Origin: Microcaldota archaeon | Lineage (GTDB): Archaea; Micrarchaeota; Micrarchaeia; Micrarchaeales; Micrarchaeaceae | Length of the DNA: 9,175 bases | Assembly: GCA_030039935.1 (NCBI GenBank) | Contig: JASHUQ010000079.1 | Span: forward strand, 1 to 9,175 | Direction of reading: 5' to 3' | Part shown: positions 1-5,543 of the stretch, piece by piece | Position numbering within the stretch: position 1 is the first letter of the stretch | Layout: the number at the start of each line of letters is the position of its first letter | Notes under the pieces: generated by a model | What the model was told of the DNA's origin: nothing | The model's database searches: none | The model's input: only the letters and a program-made list of their open reading frames with translations | Made by a program: the position numbers and the translations under genes

Positions 1-980
1 TTCTCCATAGGGGCGTGGAAAAGCTCATGGAGACAAGGATGTACATGCAAAACCCGTCATATACGGAGAAACTTGACTACATTGCACCACTAAGCTGGGA
101 CGACCTTTATGTAAATTCTGTTGAAAAAGCTCTAGGAATACAGGTAAAAGAGACAGCAATGTACGAGAGAGTGATACTCCTTGAATTCCAGAGGATAGCG
201 AGCCACCTGCTCTGGCTCGGCACATACGTCAATGATATAGGACAATTGTTCACAGTATTCATGTGGTGCTTTAGGGAAAGGGCGCATGTGCTAAAACTTC
301 TTGAAGATGTGTCGGGAAGCAGGATGTTCTATGTTAATCTAAGGCTCGGCGGCTTTAACAAGAACATGCCTGAGGATTTTGCTGACAGGGCGCATTCGCT
401 TTGCAACTACCTAGAAAGCAAGATATCAGAATATCCAGATGTTTTGGATTCGGATAGCGTATTCATGGAAAGATCAAGGAATGTTGGGGTATTGAACAAA
501 AAAGATGCGGTGTCATATGGCGTGTCTGGACCAGTTCTTAGAGCATCAGGAATCGATGAAGATGTTAGGAAATCACATCCATATTACATTTATGATAAAA
601 TAAAGTTCAGGGTGCCAGTAAAAGTGAACGGAGACGCATATGACAGGTATAGAGTCAGATATGAGGAAATGCTCGAGAGCATAAAGATAATAAGAAGAGC
701 CCTGGACCTGATGCCGCAGGGTGATTCAACAGGAATGCCAATAAGGCTCATTGGGCCGATAGCAAAGCCAGACACGGTCATAATGCAGGAAGAGCTGCCA
801 AGAGGGGAAGGCACGATATACATGATACCAGATAAACAAAGGCCGTACAGAATTTCTCTAAGGTCGCCAGCATTTGTCAACCTGTCTGTTTTGTCAAGAA
901 TAGCAGAAGGGCACAAGTTCGCTGATCTTTTCTCAATAGTGGGAAGCCTAGATGTAATATTCGCAGAGATTGACAGATAG
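1..980 (+). CDS. nuoD: Complex I 49-kDa subunit (NuoD/FpoD type), 5'-truncated by window edge
   Basis: This is the quinone-site subunit of NADH:quinone or F420H2-type oxidoreductase, on the cytoplasmic arm next to the membrane. The frame is open to the left edge: the first complete codon is at 3 and reads LHRG directly into VEKLMETR, the family's conserved [C/L]HRGxEKLME block. The GTG at 15 is therefore an internal valine and not a start. About 325 residues are visible, so roughly the first 50-80 of a usual ~400 lie outside. Seen: YTEKLDY (the Tyr at codon 78-80 aligns with the quinone-contacting Tyr of Thermus Nqo4), PYYIYDKIKF, a YDRYxVRxEEM helix, LPRGEG, RPYRISLRSPAFVNL and the terminal GSLDVIFAEIDR. 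The CxxC pairs of the related group 4 [NiFe]-hydrogenase large subunit are absent at the C-terminus, which favours complex I. It is followed by a 105-base gap and an unrelated gene, with no nuoH. Family assignment is firm; the electron donor cannot be told. Confidence 0.95.
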   Translation, partial: LHRGVEKLMETRMYMQNPSYTEKLDYIAPLSWDDLYVNSVEKALGIQVKETAMYERVILLEFQRIASHLLWLGTYVNDIGQLFTVFMWCFRERAHVLKLLEDVSGSRMFYVNLRLGGFNKNMPEDFADRAHSLCNYLESKISEYPDVLDSDSVFMERSRNVGVLNKKDAVSYGVSGPVLRASGIDEDVRKSHPYYIYDKIKFRVPVKVNGDAYDRYRVRYEEMLESIKIIRRALDLMPQGDSTGMPIRLIGPIAKPDTVIMQEELPRGEGTIYMIPDKQRPYRISLRSPAFVNLSVLSRIAEGHKFADLFSIVGSLDVIFAEIDR

Positions 981-1085
981 CTCTTTACACATAAAGTAAA
1001 ACTATTAAAAAATCTTATTTTAAGTGCGAAAGCACAGTAACCGAAACATAGAAATATCTAAAACAGCATATATCCAGGTGATTAA
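981..1085 (+). promoter_or_regulatory. Intergenic region with nuoD 3' end and probable promoter/RBS of the next gene
   Basis: The gap is AT-rich. A T-rich stretch (TCTTATTTT, 1012-1020) could end the nuoD transcript or act as a weak TATA-like element. Another candidate is AAATATCTA near 1052-1060. A small hairpin, GTGC-GAAA-GCAC, lies at 1024-1035 and has a GNRA-type loop. The clearest signal is a strong ribosome binding site AGGTGAT at 1076-1082, complementary to the 16S rRNA tail and four bases (from GTGA) ahead of the ATG at 1086. The exact promoter is uncertain. Confidence 0.4.
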
Positions 1086-1736
1086 ATGTCAAGACAAGCT
1101 ATGGCCCAAATAGCAACAGGTGTGCTTAAGGTAGGAGAAACACCAAAAGTAAAATCGTCTCCAGGGCAAACAACCTGGCAAGGCGTCTCAAATGTCAGCA
1201 ATGTTGCTGATGTGATATCGGTAGTAATGTCTCGAAGTTATGTAGATGAGTTGTCAAGCGGCAGGAATGGTGGTTATTGGAGGTTTGTAAGTTCTGAAAG
1301 GATTCAGGAGCTGCTTGACCTTGGGGAGCCTGATGAATACAATAGATTGTACTTCAAAATCGTCAGAGAAGGGAAGGAAAAAGGCCTTTATTTGATAGAC
1401 AGAGGTCAGTGGGAAAGAACGGCTCCAAAAAATTCTCTTACGTTGTATGTAACTTCAATCAAAGATGCAATAAAGGAAGGACGGCCCCTGGCCCTGTACG
1501 TCAACTACGGCGGCATCTACAGGGACGGGCTGGTGCTCGATGGTTACGGCGGGGGCGGTGTCGCTCGGGCGGCGCAGAATGAAGATGCTCGTGAAGCGAG
1601 CGCGCCAAAGTCTAATGTTCATGCAGCGCTGCTTAGAAGGGCGCAAGCACAGCTGGAAGACCTTTCAGAGAGGATGAGGCCTGAAAAAATAGATGCGATT
1701 TCAGAAGTTTTAGAGCGTCTTAAAAGAGCGGCATAA
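1086..1736 (+). CDS. Hypothetical protein, 216 aa, unrecognised
   Basis: I do not recognise this family. The ATG start is well supported by AGGTGAT just upstream. The N-terminal ~35 residues (MSRQAMAQIATGVLKVG...) are polar, rich in Ser/Thr/Lys and probably flexible. Residues ~36-155 look like a compact alpha/beta fold with alternating hydrophobic strands (YWRFVSS, RLYFKIVRE, KGLYLIDRGQW, SLTLYVTS, LALYVNYGGIY). A glycine run GYGGGG (about 153-158) leads into an Ala/Glu-rich linker, and the last ~40 residues (SNVHAALLRRAQAQLEDL...) predict as one or two charged amphipathic helices. There is no signal peptide, membrane segment or cysteine pair. The stretch coding residues ~132-172 is visibly richer in G+C than the rest. 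It sits between complex I and prefoldin genes with its own RBS, and neighbours give no clear role. It is a real gene by frame length, RBS and codon pattern; function unknown. Confidence 0.8.
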   Translation: MSRQAMAQIATGVLKVGETPKVKSSPGQTTWQGVSNVSNVADVISVVMSRSYVDELSSGRNGGYWRFVSSERIQELLDLGEPDEYNRLYFKIVREGKEKGLYLIDRGQWERTAPKNSLTLYVTSIKDAIKEGRPLALYVNYGGIYRDGLVLDGYGGGGVARAAQNEDAREASAPKSNVHAALLRRAQAQLEDLSERMRPEKIDAISEVLERLKRAA

Positions 1737-1774
1737 TAACGCCCAAAATACCCAATCCACGAATAAGCGTTAGG

Positions 1775-1782
1775 ATTATAAA
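1775..1782 (+). promoter_or_regulatory. TATA box of prefoldin beta gene
   Basis: ATTATAAA lies in the 65-base gap after the 216-aa gene. Its centre is about 23-27 bases before 1801-1806, so the transcript would begin at or just before the GTGAT ribosome binding sequence, giving a very short leader. A six-base inverted repeat (TAACGC at 1737-1742, GCGTTA at 1767-1772) ends just upstream of the box. Confidence 0.55.
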
Positions 1783-1810
1783 CAGCAAGTAAACATAACT
1801 TGTGATAAAC

Positions 1811-2149
1811 ATGACAAGGGAGCAGCTCGACAAGCTAACAGCGGAGTATCAGACGCTTCAAGAGCAGATACAATCGCTTTCTGTCCAAAAGGCGCAGTTT
1901 GGCAGCCAGAAGGAAGAATTTAAGGAGGCCGCGCTCGAGCTGGAGAAGGCAAAAGGAAGGATATACTCCAGCGTTGGCGGTGTGATAATAGAGACGACAA
2001 AGGAGGATGCTCAAAAGGGCGTAAAGGAAAAGCAGGAATCAATTGAGATGCGGTTGGGCATAATAAACAAGCAGTATGATGAGGCCATAAAGAGGGAAAA
2101 GGCCCTAAGGTCTGAGATTGAAAGCATGCTCAAGAGCGAAAAGCAATAG
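1811..2149 (+). CDS. pfdB: Prefoldin beta subunit (GimC beta)
   Basis: Archaeal prefoldin is an alpha2-beta4 jellyfish-shaped holder of unfolded proteins that passes them to the thermosome in the cytoplasm. The sequence shows the beta-subunit plan: an N-terminal coiled-coil helix (REQLDKLTAEYQTLQEQIQSL), a short beta-hairpin segment with the diagnostic RIYSSVGGVII-type motif (compare VYKxVGxLLV in known beta subunits), and a C-terminal coiled-coil helix (KEKQESIEMRLGIINKQYDEA). At 112 aa it is of normal length. I chose the ATG at 1811. A GTG at 1802 is also in frame but is itself part of a GTGAT ribosome binding sequence four bases before the ATG, matching its neighbours; starting at the GTG would add only three residues. 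The alpha subunit is not in this window. The gene has its own TATA box and stands alone. Confidence 0.93.
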   Translation: MTREQLDKLTAEYQTLQEQIQSLSVQKAQFGSQKEEFKEAALELEKAKGRIYSSVGGVIIETTKEDAQKGVKEKQESIEMRLGIINKQYDEAIKREKALRSEIESMLKSEKQ

Positions 2150-2150
2150 C

Positions 2151-2163
2151 TAAATATTATAAG
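2151..2163 (+). promoter_or_regulatory. TATA box of mre11-like gene
   Basis: TAAATATTATAAG begins two bases after the prefoldin stop. A start of transcription about 25 bases downstream (near 2182-2188) would give a leader of 10-17 bases carrying the GTGA sequence at 2191-2194, four bases before the TTG start. Confidence 0.5.
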
Positions 2164-2198
2164 ATGCTAATTCTCATTGCAAATCCTTTTGTGAGATA

Positions 2199-3401
2199 TT
2201 GAAGATAGCAATAGTTTCAGATATACACCTAGGATACGAGAGATTTGAGGAAGACTCGCTTACCCAGGGAAAAGAGGCTTTGGAAGAGGCCAGCAAGGTA
2301 GCTGATGCTGTACTTATAGCTGGTGACATTTTCGACAAGAGGTATCCAAAACCAGAGGTAATCGCGCAGGCGATAAACCTATTTAGAGAGTTGTCGAAAA
2401 AGAATTGGGGAGCAAAGATAGTGGATTTCAAAGGACAAGGGGAAATATTTACTAGCGTGCCTATAGTTGCAATACCGGGGACACACGAGAGGATCGCAGA
2501 GGGAAAGGAAAATGCATTAAGACTGCTTTCGCTTGCAGGGCTATTGGCAGATACAAGTGAATCTACAACAACATTGCAAAAGGATGAAGAAAAGGTTGCG
2601 GTATTCGGCCTTGGAGGGTTATCCGAGGAAATGGTAAAAGAAAGGCTTGAGAGGATCGATCCAAGGCCAGTTAAAGGAGTTTTCAACATATTCATGTTTC
2701 ATCAATCTGTGTATGAGCTTCTTCCATTTAGCAACGATTTCGTAAGACTTGAGGATCTTCCAAAAGGATTCGATTTGTACGTTTGCGGCCATATACATAG
2801 TAAGGTTGAGGGATCTGTCCACAGCAAAAAGCTCCTCATTCCTGGAAGCACAGTAATAACGCAATTGAAGGACCAAGAGCAGGAAAATAAGGGGTTTATC
2901 CTGTTCGACACAAAAGACAATTCGCATAGATTCATTCCTATAAGTTCAAGACATTTCATATCAAAAAAAATTGAAGTTACAAACGCAAAACCAAGCGAAA
3001 TGCTGGAAAGGTGCGATAAGGAAATAAGCGAGATACTCTCAAAAGAGAAAAACAGGCCGATAATAAAAATAAAAATTGCTGGAACAATTGCAAGCGGATT
3101 CAACACAGCAGATGTCCAGTTGCGCTCAATTATATCAAAATACTCTGGCAGGTCCTTCTTGTCAATAGACGCATCTCAGCTTGCCAGCAAGGACGGCGAA
3201 TCAAAGATCGAAGAGATAAGAGAGGGAAAAATAGAGGGAATGTCTGTGAAAGAGCTAGGCACATTAACCTTCATATCAAAGCTAAAGGATCTTGGTTTTG
3301 ACAAAAAGATAGATCCAAGCGAGCTCCTCAATATACTTTCTGCTCAGGGATCAAAGGACAAGGTAATAAAATCTGCATCAGAATTGCTTTTCAATGACTA
3401 G
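2199..3401 (+). CDS. mre11: Mre11-like DNA repair exonuclease (calcineurin-type metallophosphoesterase)
   Basis: Mre11 is the Mn-dependent 3'-5' exonuclease and endonuclease that normally works with Rad50 in double-strand-break resection. Phosphoesterase motifs occur in order: SDIHLG (Asp8, His10), GDIFD (Asp43), PGTHER (94-98, His96), FHQ (His168) and CGHIH (His198, His200), followed by IPGSTV near 214-219. The motif usually written GNHD reads GTHE here, so the Asn that binds metal in Pyrococcus Mre11 is Thr95. Residues after ~240 form a charged capping/C-terminal region with low similarity to anything I recall. The 400-aa length fits archaeal Mre11. The TTG start gives the expected MKIAIVSDIH N-terminus and has GTGA four bases upstream; no other in-frame start fits. 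Rad50, HerA and NurA, the usual neighbours, are absent here. A different phosphoesterase of the same superfamily (SbcD-like) is the main alternative. Confidence 0.88.
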   Translation: MKIAIVSDIHLGYERFEEDSLTQGKEALEEASKVADAVLIAGDIFDKRYPKPEVIAQAINLFRELSKKNWGAKIVDFKGQGEIFTSVPIVAIPGTHERIAEGKENALRLLSLAGLLADTSESTTTLQKDEEKVAVFGLGGLSEEMVKERLERIDPRPVKGVFNIFMFHQSVYELLPFSNDFVRLEDLPKGFDLYVCGHIHSKVEGSVHSKKLLIPGSTVITQLKDQEQENKGFILFDTKDNSHRFIPISSRHFISKKIEVTNAKPSEMLERCDKEISEILSKEKNRPIIKIKIAGTIASGFNTADVQLRSIISKYSGRSFLSIDASQLASKDGESKIEEIREGKIEGMSVKELGTLTFISKLKDLGFDKKIDPSELLNILSAQGSKDKVIKSASELLFND

Positions 3402-3410
3402 GATTTGTGC

Positions 3411-4376
3411 CTAAAAACCAGGATTCTGCTTCTTGCCTTGCTGTTTCTTATCTTTCTGATCTGGTTGTCCTTGCCCCTTCGCATTTGCAAGGTCCATAAG
3501 GCCGGCAACTCCCAACGGTGTAGGTATGCTGAATCCCTTGCTGTCGGTTGGTATAAACACCATAAGGTTCTTCCCTGTTAGGCTTATCTCATACATCATG
3601 TTTAGGGATCTAAGCTGCATTGCAAATGGATCGGCTTTGTATTTTCCGGCAGCCTCTATCATCTTGTCAGCAGCAAGCGACTCGCTCTCTGCCAGTATAA
3701 CCCTTGCCTGCTTTTCCCTGTCAGAGGTTGCAACCTTTGCCATGGCATTCTGCAGTTCTTGAGGAATAGTAACGTCTCTCAGTTCTACAGATATGGCGGT
3801 TATGCCCCAGCCCTCTATTCTTTCCTGGATCAGCTCTTTTATCTCGTCTCCTATTGCATCCCTTCCTGCAAGCATAAGCGAAAGCTCGTTCTTTCCTATA
3901 ATGTCCCTCATTGCTGTCTGCGAGGCAAGCTGTACAGAATCCCTATAAGCCTGAACATTGAGCACCGCTTTTTCAGGGTCTATTACCTGCCAGAACAGTA
4001 TCGCATCAACGTCAACAGGAACATTGTCCTTTGTGAGCGTCTTGTCTGCGCTGAACGTTGCGTTTATTACCCTTAGATCAATCGTGATTGGGGTCCTTTC
4101 TACTATTGGGACTATGAGCTTTAATCCAGGCCCGATTATGCCCTTGTATTTTCCGAACCTAAGCACAGCCATCCTGTTCCATTCTGATACCACTCTTACC
4201 GATAAAGCAAGCACAACAATTACAATAAATACTATTGGGATTATCGCTGTTATGGCAAATCCTGTCAGATAAATGGACATGGCGCTCAGCACAAGTATGA
4301 CTATTATGTCAACGGCAAGCGCATTGCTCCCTGGATACTGCTTTGAGCTTATCTTGAAGTGGGTTTCACCTTCCAA
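3411..4376 (-). CDS. SPFH/Band 7 (stomatin/prohibitin-like) membrane protein
   Basis: SPFH proteins form large oligomeric rings or cages on the membrane and organise membrane microdomains or membrane proteases. Residues ~19-62 hold two adjacent hydrophobic segments (DIIVILVLSAMSIYLTGF, then AIIPIVFIVIVVLALSV). The SPFH domain follows from ~65: VLRFGKYKG, GPGLKLIVPIVER, IDLRV, TKDNVPVDVDAILFWQVIDPEKAV, YRDSVQLASQTAMRDIIG, GWGITAISVELRDVTIPQELQNAM. A charged coiled-coil region with ILAESESLAADKM comes next, and a Gln/Lys-rich tail (GQGQPDQKDKKQQ) ends it. The family is clear; it resembles the slipin/stomatin group. The TTG start is supported by GTGAT overlapping the L14e stop, four bases upstream of TTG, so translation is probably coupled to rpl14e. 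The usual NfeD partner is not adjacent. The stop lies nine bases from the converging mre11 stop. Confidence 0.93.
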   Translation of the reverse strand: MEGETHFKISSKQYPGSNALAVDIIVILVLSAMSIYLTGFAITAIIPIVFIVIVVLALSVRVVSEWNRMAVLRFGKYKGIIGPGLKLIVPIVERTPITIDLRVINATFSADKTLTKDNVPVDVDAILFWQVIDPEKAVLNVQAYRDSVQLASQTAMRDIIGKNELSLMLAGRDAIGDEIKELIQERIEGWGITAISVELRDVTIPQELQNAMAKVATSDREKQARVILAESESLAADKMIEAAGKYKADPFAMQLRSLNMMYEISLTGKNLMVFIPTDSKGFSIPTPLGVAGLMDLANAKGQGQPDQKDKKQQGKKQNPGF

Positions 4377-4380
4377 TAAA

Positions 4381-4614
4381 TCACTTTACCCTTTCAATTA
4401 TTCCAAGTGCTCTGTTCACCTGATCTCTGTTCTTCACATCTATGACCTCTTTAAGAAACTCGAGATGCTTTGGATTGCACCTCCTCTCCTTCTTGCTTCT
4501 TGTAGCTGTAATTATCTTCACAAATCCATCGCTCATAACCTCTGTTACAACAGCACGGCTGCCCGCATCACGCCCGTACTTCTTTACACATAGTCTACCA
4601 ACTTGCAGCAGCAT
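4381..4614 (-). CDS. rpl14e: Ribosomal protein L14e (eL14)
   Basis: This is a large-subunit ribosomal protein found in archaea and eukaryotes and not in bacteria. The sequence has the KOW/SH3-like barrel pattern: VGRLCVKKYGRDAGSRAVVTEV near the N-terminus, then DGFVKIITA and the basic KERRCNPKHLEFL, matching the family's RRxxNxKHLEP block. I chose the ATG at 4614 (77 aa), because MLLQVGRLCVK aligns with the usual start. It is preceded by GTGAT overlapping the cmk stop codon (4621-4619). An in-frame TTG at 4626 would add four residues and overlap cmk by eight bases; that is less likely. Position directly after cmk is the classic archaeal arrangement. The gene is tightly coupled to cmk upstream and SPFH downstream. 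Confidence 0.92.
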   Translation of the reverse strand: MLLQVGRLCVKKYGRDAGSRAVVTEVMSDGFVKIITATRSKKERRCNPKHLEFLKEVIDVKNRDQVNRALGIIERVK

Positions 4615-4618
4615 TTCA

Positions 4619-5137
4619 TCACGCAAATCTTTTCTTGTCCCTCTCTATTGCAAGGAGCGAGATAATCGAAACAATCTCTTCCTCCTTTACAACAGCACAG
4701 TTTATCCTTATATCAATAATGGAAAAATCATAATCCTTTCCATAAGCAAGCCTGTAATTCCTTAATGTCAATCTATCCTTGTTCCTCACATACTTTTTTG
4801 CATATTGCAGACTTAATCTATTTCTCTTCATAATCCTTTTTACTCTTTTGCTTTCATCAAGGTCAAGCCAGATCCTCAGATCCGCGTCCCCCACTGTCCA
4901 AGGGCAGTACCACGTGGTTATTACGCAATCCTTTCCTTTTGATTCATCGGCAACCTTCCTGTCGAATTCCCTTGTGAACCTAATGCCCGCCCTGCCAATG
5001 AGCTTTATCAGCTCTGCATCGTTTTCAACACTTGATTTATATGTGGGATTTATATGCCTTATGTTAAGCTCCTTTGCAATCCTTTTCCCGATAGCGGTTT
5101 TTCCAGCGCCGGTGAGCCCAGAAATGCAGATCTTCAT
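4619..5137 (-). CDS. cmk: Cytidylate (CMP) kinase, archaeal type
   Basis: This enzyme phosphorylates CMP and dCMP with ATP in pyrimidine nucleotide supply. The P-loop is GLTGAGKT (7-14). Further family features are EFDRKVAD (57-64), an acidic DADLRIWLDL strand (84-93), a basic lid-like stretch (KRVKRIMKRNR) and a RLTLRNYRLAYGKDYDFSIIDIRIN segment corresponding to the conserved ERxxxKRYKxxYGID...DLxIN block of archaeal Cmk. The length of 172 aa is usual. The family's LEGRLAGW-type motif, where Arg contacts the nucleotide, reads TTWYCPW (74-80), so substrate contacts may differ. Residues 47-53 (IGRAGIR) are encoded by a 21-bp sequence found identically in adkA. The ATG at 5137 lacks a clear ribosome binding site but has an AT-rich box 26 bases upstream, which suggests a leaderless internal transcript. 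Position between L34e and L14e supports the assignment; an atypical NMP kinase is the alternative. Confidence 0.87.
   Translation of the reverse strand: MKICISGLTGAGKTAIGKRIAKELNIRHINPTYKSSVENDAELIKLIGRAGIRFTREFDRKVADESKGKDCVITTWYCPWTVGDADLRIWLDLDESKRVKRIMKRNRLSLQYAKKYVRNKDRLTLRNYRLAYGKDYDFSIIDIRINCAVVKEEEIVSIISLLAIERDKKRFA
4979..4999 (+). repeat. 21-bp exact repeat, copy in cmk
   Basis: The sequence starts CCTAATGCCC and ends CCTGCCAAT on the plus strand and is identical at 6547-6567 in adkA. Flanking bases differ on both sides. On the coding strand it encodes IGRAGIR (residues 47-53 of Cmk). Confidence 0.95.
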
Positions 5138-5158
5138 GTTACTGATTCTCAGGAACTT

Positions 5159-5167
5159 AATTTATTT
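5159..5167 (-). promoter_or_regulatory. Possible internal TATA box for cmk
   Basis: On the minus strand AAATAAATT is centred near 5163, 26 bases before the A of the cmk ATG at 5137. The 37-base gap after the L34e gene holds no GTGA/GGTG sequence. Together these features suggest a leaderless transcript starting at the cmk ATG, in addition to readthrough from L34e. Confidence 0.4.
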
Positions 5168-5174
5168 GTTACTA

Positions 5175-5492
5175 TTAGTGCGCGACAAGCTGCAATACAT
5201 ATGCCCGTTGCTTTATTCCAATGTCGTCAAGCCTCATTTCTCCCTGCTCTATCCTGCTGCCAAGCTTCACAATGTCTGATGAGCATCTGGAGCAAAGCAC
5301 TCCTCCAAAAAGCCTGCTGTTGCTCTTCCTTGTTTTTCCACCTTTCGCGCTTATTCCATTTAGTTCGATGTTGCAAATCGCACAGTGGGGCATTGATCCC
5401 TTTATCCTTCTATAATGGATGACATTCCTTCCAGTGCTCGTAACCCGATTGACCCTTTTGAAGCTTCTAGATCTGTGCATTGGTTTTGGCAA
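5175..5492 (-). CDS. rpl34e: Ribosomal protein L34e (eL34)
   Basis: This is a zinc-binding large-subunit ribosomal protein of archaea and eukaryotes. The N-terminus MHRSRSFKRVNRVTSTGRNVIHYRRIK fits the family's RSRSxRRVxxxTPGG...HYxxRK pattern. Two CxxC pairs (CAIC and CSRC, about residues 37-40 and 67-70 from the chosen start) form the zinc site, and NGISA and LFGGVLCSRC are also typical. After CSRC there is a C-terminal tail of about 35 residues, somewhat longer than in proteins I recall. I chose the TTG at 5492 (105 aa, M/LPKPMHRSRS), which matches the usual MPRPxxRSRS start and has GGTG six bases upstream. A TTG at 5504 would include that signal in the coding region, and an ATG at 5480 would be four residues shorter. 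It sits between DUF106 and cmk as in many archaea. Confidence 0.92.
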   Translation of the reverse strand: MPKPMHRSRSFKRVNRVTSTGRNVIHYRRIKGSMPHCAICNIELNGISAKGGKTRKSNSRLFGGVLCSRCSSDIVKLGSRIEQGEMRLDDIGIKQRAYVLQLVAH

Positions 5493-5511
5493 AATTAGCA
5501 CCAAATGTAGA

Positions 5512-5536
5512 CTTATTATATCCTAAAGATATAAAG
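5512..5536 (-). promoter_or_regulatory. Promoter region of L34e gene with two TATA-like boxes
   Basis: In the gap between the DUF106 stop and L34e the minus strand carries CTTTATATC (5536-5528) and TATAATAAG (5520-5512). The first box predicts transcription from about 5505, giving a short leader that includes GGTG (5502-5499) before the TTG at 5492. The second predicts a start near 5491, which would be essentially leaderless. The first agrees better with the ribosome binding sequence. Confidence 0.45.
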
Positions 5537-5543
5537 AGTTTTC

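Noticed and set aside
15..17. GTG as the start codon of the complex I subunit gene
   Set aside because: The frame is open to the left edge and encodes LHRG in front of VEKLME, which is the conserved family sequence; the gene begins outside the window.
1..980. Large subunit of a group 4 [NiFe]-hydrogenase
   Set aside because: The C-terminal cysteine pair of hydrogenases is missing and the protein ends in the complex I type GSLDxxFxExDR sequence.
4616..4622. GTGATGA as the C box of a C/D small guide RNA (minus strand)
   Set aside because: The sequence is explained by the ribosome binding site and stop codon at the cmk/L14e junction, and I could not find a matching C'/D'/D arrangement at suitable spacing.
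4619..4626. TTG at 4626 as L14e start, overlapping cmk
   Set aside because: The ATG at 4614 fits family N-termini and has the ribosome binding sequence at the proper distance; the TTG would place that sequence inside the coding region.
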